Positions 62,601 through 64,000 of a DNA stretch of 64,000 nucleotides are shown here, piece by piece; within the stretch, counting starts at the first letter, position 1; every line of letters starts with the position of its first letter. A model generated the notes under the pieces. The model was given only the letters and a program-made list of their open reading frames with translations, was not told where the DNA came from and searched no databases. Where the stretch lies: the NCBI GenBank assembly GCA_029207755.1, contig JARCOQ010000002.1, positions 41,364,244 through 41,428,243 on the forward strand, given 5' to 3'. A program made the position numbers and the translations under genes. Origin of the DNA: Chamaea fasciata. Its lineage: Eukaryota; Chordata; Aves; Passeriformes; Sylviidae.

Positions 62601-64000
62601 TCAAGTTTCATTATTATTTGCAATTTTGAAATTTGCTTCCAGAAAGGCATTTGATTCCACACACATACACAAAAGGACTTTTGTGGTTTTAGGTACTTGT
62701 CCTTTAAATTCAATAGAATAGGGGAATGTATAACCATATATACAATATATGTCTTAACTCACCTCTTTATGCTTACTTTTGCTGCAGACCTGACACAGAT
62801 CTTTTTCATTTGTTTTTCTCACAGTTCCTTCTTCATTAATATCTTCTCAATAACAGCTTTGATATTTCAACCCAATGTGTGTTCATATGTCTGTTTAAGC
62901 AAGTTCTTTTCAGAAATTGTATTACAAAAAATTATTTTCTTCCTGGTTTTTACACCATGTAGGTATTTCAAAGGTATTAGCCAATTTAGCTTCATAGAAT
63001 ACCTGTGAGTTTAGATTATAGGATGAACTTCATTTCATAGCTGAAGAACAAAACTGCCAAAAGCCTATGCTAAAATTACTCTTTCCACATATTGTGAAAG
63101 ATTTGATTTTGAAAGTAGATATCAGGAACCCTCTTTTTCAGCTACTTGACTGATTGACTTTAATAGAAAAACAAGTGTACTGCAGCCTTGGAATTCAGAG
63201 CAACGTCTGTAAGCAACCTCAGAAGAGATCACACACAGCAAAGCCTTTCCCTTCCATGTGCTTAGTGCCTTAAGCATTCAGACATATCTCTGCAGACTGT
63301 GGCTCAGTTTATTTCAGGCAATATCTTCTCTTCCAGACTCTGAGCTCTATAAGCCCATCTTTGAAGCTGTGCTATCACCAGAATGACAGTATTTCCTTCT
63401 ATATATTCATTTGCTGTTTCCTTGCAACACTTTATCTTCAGATCTCTGTTTGCCTCCTCATCAGTCTTGTCCTATGGTATTAGGCTGTCCAGTACAGCTA
63501 AGCCCTGGTGTATTTATAAAGGTTTCAGGAAAAGTTTTGGACAGGAATGATTATGAGTTTGGGAATAAAGAGGTTACAAGTGAAACTGAAATAAGCAATT
63601 ACAACATATTTGAGGACATGCTAGGCAAAATGTACTTCCTGGGGTACTTTCAAGTCAAAAAGCTTTTGACCACATATTCCCACGTCACGCTCACTTCACA
63701 GCAGCAGAGCTGGAATTTTTCCCTTATTCTGCTTCCTCCCAGCTCAGGTACTGATGGAGTTCCTGCTTTAATTCAACTTGGATGACTTTTCTGTGACATT
63801 ACTACCTCTGGTATTCATTATCCTTTCAAAGTTTCACTTACTGTCCCTGTTCAGAAAGGGAATATTGCTATTTCAGTATAAGTTTCCTCTTCTCTGTGAT
63901 AATCAATACATGACCTTAAGATCTTGTAAGGTCTCATATATCATGAAAAAAAAGTAAAAAAAAAATGTACATCAGCTAATTTAAATCTAAAATCTCCAAT
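62601..64000. other. AT-rich non-coding sequence
   Basis: The last 1.4 kb has no supportable gene. A 124-codon plus-strand frame at 63411-63785 has mixed, not low-complexity, composition, but I recognise no family in it and see no splice or start context that decides. Short A runs close the window. Confidence 0.45.

Noticed and set aside
62231..62654. Two long plus-strand frames rich in Lys, Asn, Pro and Thr
   Set aside because: They are a direct product of the A/C-only tract, with no stop codons because T is almost absent.
63411..63785. 124-codon plus-strand frame of mixed composition near the right end
   Set aside because: No protein family recognised, no initiation or splice context that decides, and the length is within chance expectation.
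1..64000. Search for a CRISPR array, bacterial operon, phage or integrated viral gene cluster
   Set aside because: There are no regularly spaced repeats, no closely packed genes with ribosome-binding sites, and no gag, pol or env frames beyond the LTR-only remnants.

Overview
The window reads as AT-rich, gene-free vertebrate DNA, almost certainly from a bird. The argument rests on its repeats. There are several 5'-truncated CR1 LINE copies, two of which end in the octamer-type 3' tail (ATTCTGTG-like) found on avian CR1. One solo LTR is of a kind I recognise from avian genomes (ERVL type), another looks like a short ERVK-type LTR, and there are many A/T-rich simple tracts. Nothing looks bacterial, viral or organellar. 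I found no open reading frame that I can support as a host protein-coding gene, and no tRNA, rRNA, CRISPR array or operon-like layout. The longest open frames (about 145-156 codons) are antisense readings of CR1, decayed CR1 reverse transcriptase, or frames in pyrimidine-rich sequence.

Layout. 1-8.2 kb is AT-rich single-copy-like sequence with a large (TA)n microsatellite near 1.05 kb. 8.2-9.75 kb is a composite CR1: a minus-strand copy whose middle is replaced by a plus-strand CR1 fragment of another subfamily. A GC-rich patch of unknown origin follows to about 10.16 kb. 10.2-17.4 kb is AT-rich sequence with a (TG)n(TA)n microsatellite. 17.39-18.03 kb is a plus-strand CR1 3' end, and 21.37-21.80 kb a plus-strand internal CR1 fragment with a deletion. 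23.8-24.4 kb is a GC-richer block with some LTR-like signals on the minus strand. 28.9-29.2 kb is a probable solo LTR with a 6-bp flanking repeat. 29.2-36.4 kb is a very AT-rich desert. 36.45-37.03 kb is a solo ERVL-type LTR with a 5-bp flanking repeat. 37-51.4 kb is AT-rich with no recognised element. 51.46-51.87 kb is a very old, diverged CR1-like relic. 59.5-60.3 kb is a plus-strand CR1 3' end. 62.07-62.6 kb is a decayed LTR-derived repeat that carries a long A/C-only tract.

The content fits an intergenic desert or a long intron. No genes work together here; the visible history is one of retrotransposon insertion, decay and simple-repeat expansion. I did not find a new biological system. 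The best leads are the inverted replacement inside the CR1 at 8.2-9.7 kb, the direct repeats flanking the (TA)n tract, the recurring A/C-rich tracts, and a few patches that may be conserved non-coding elements. All need alignments I could not run.
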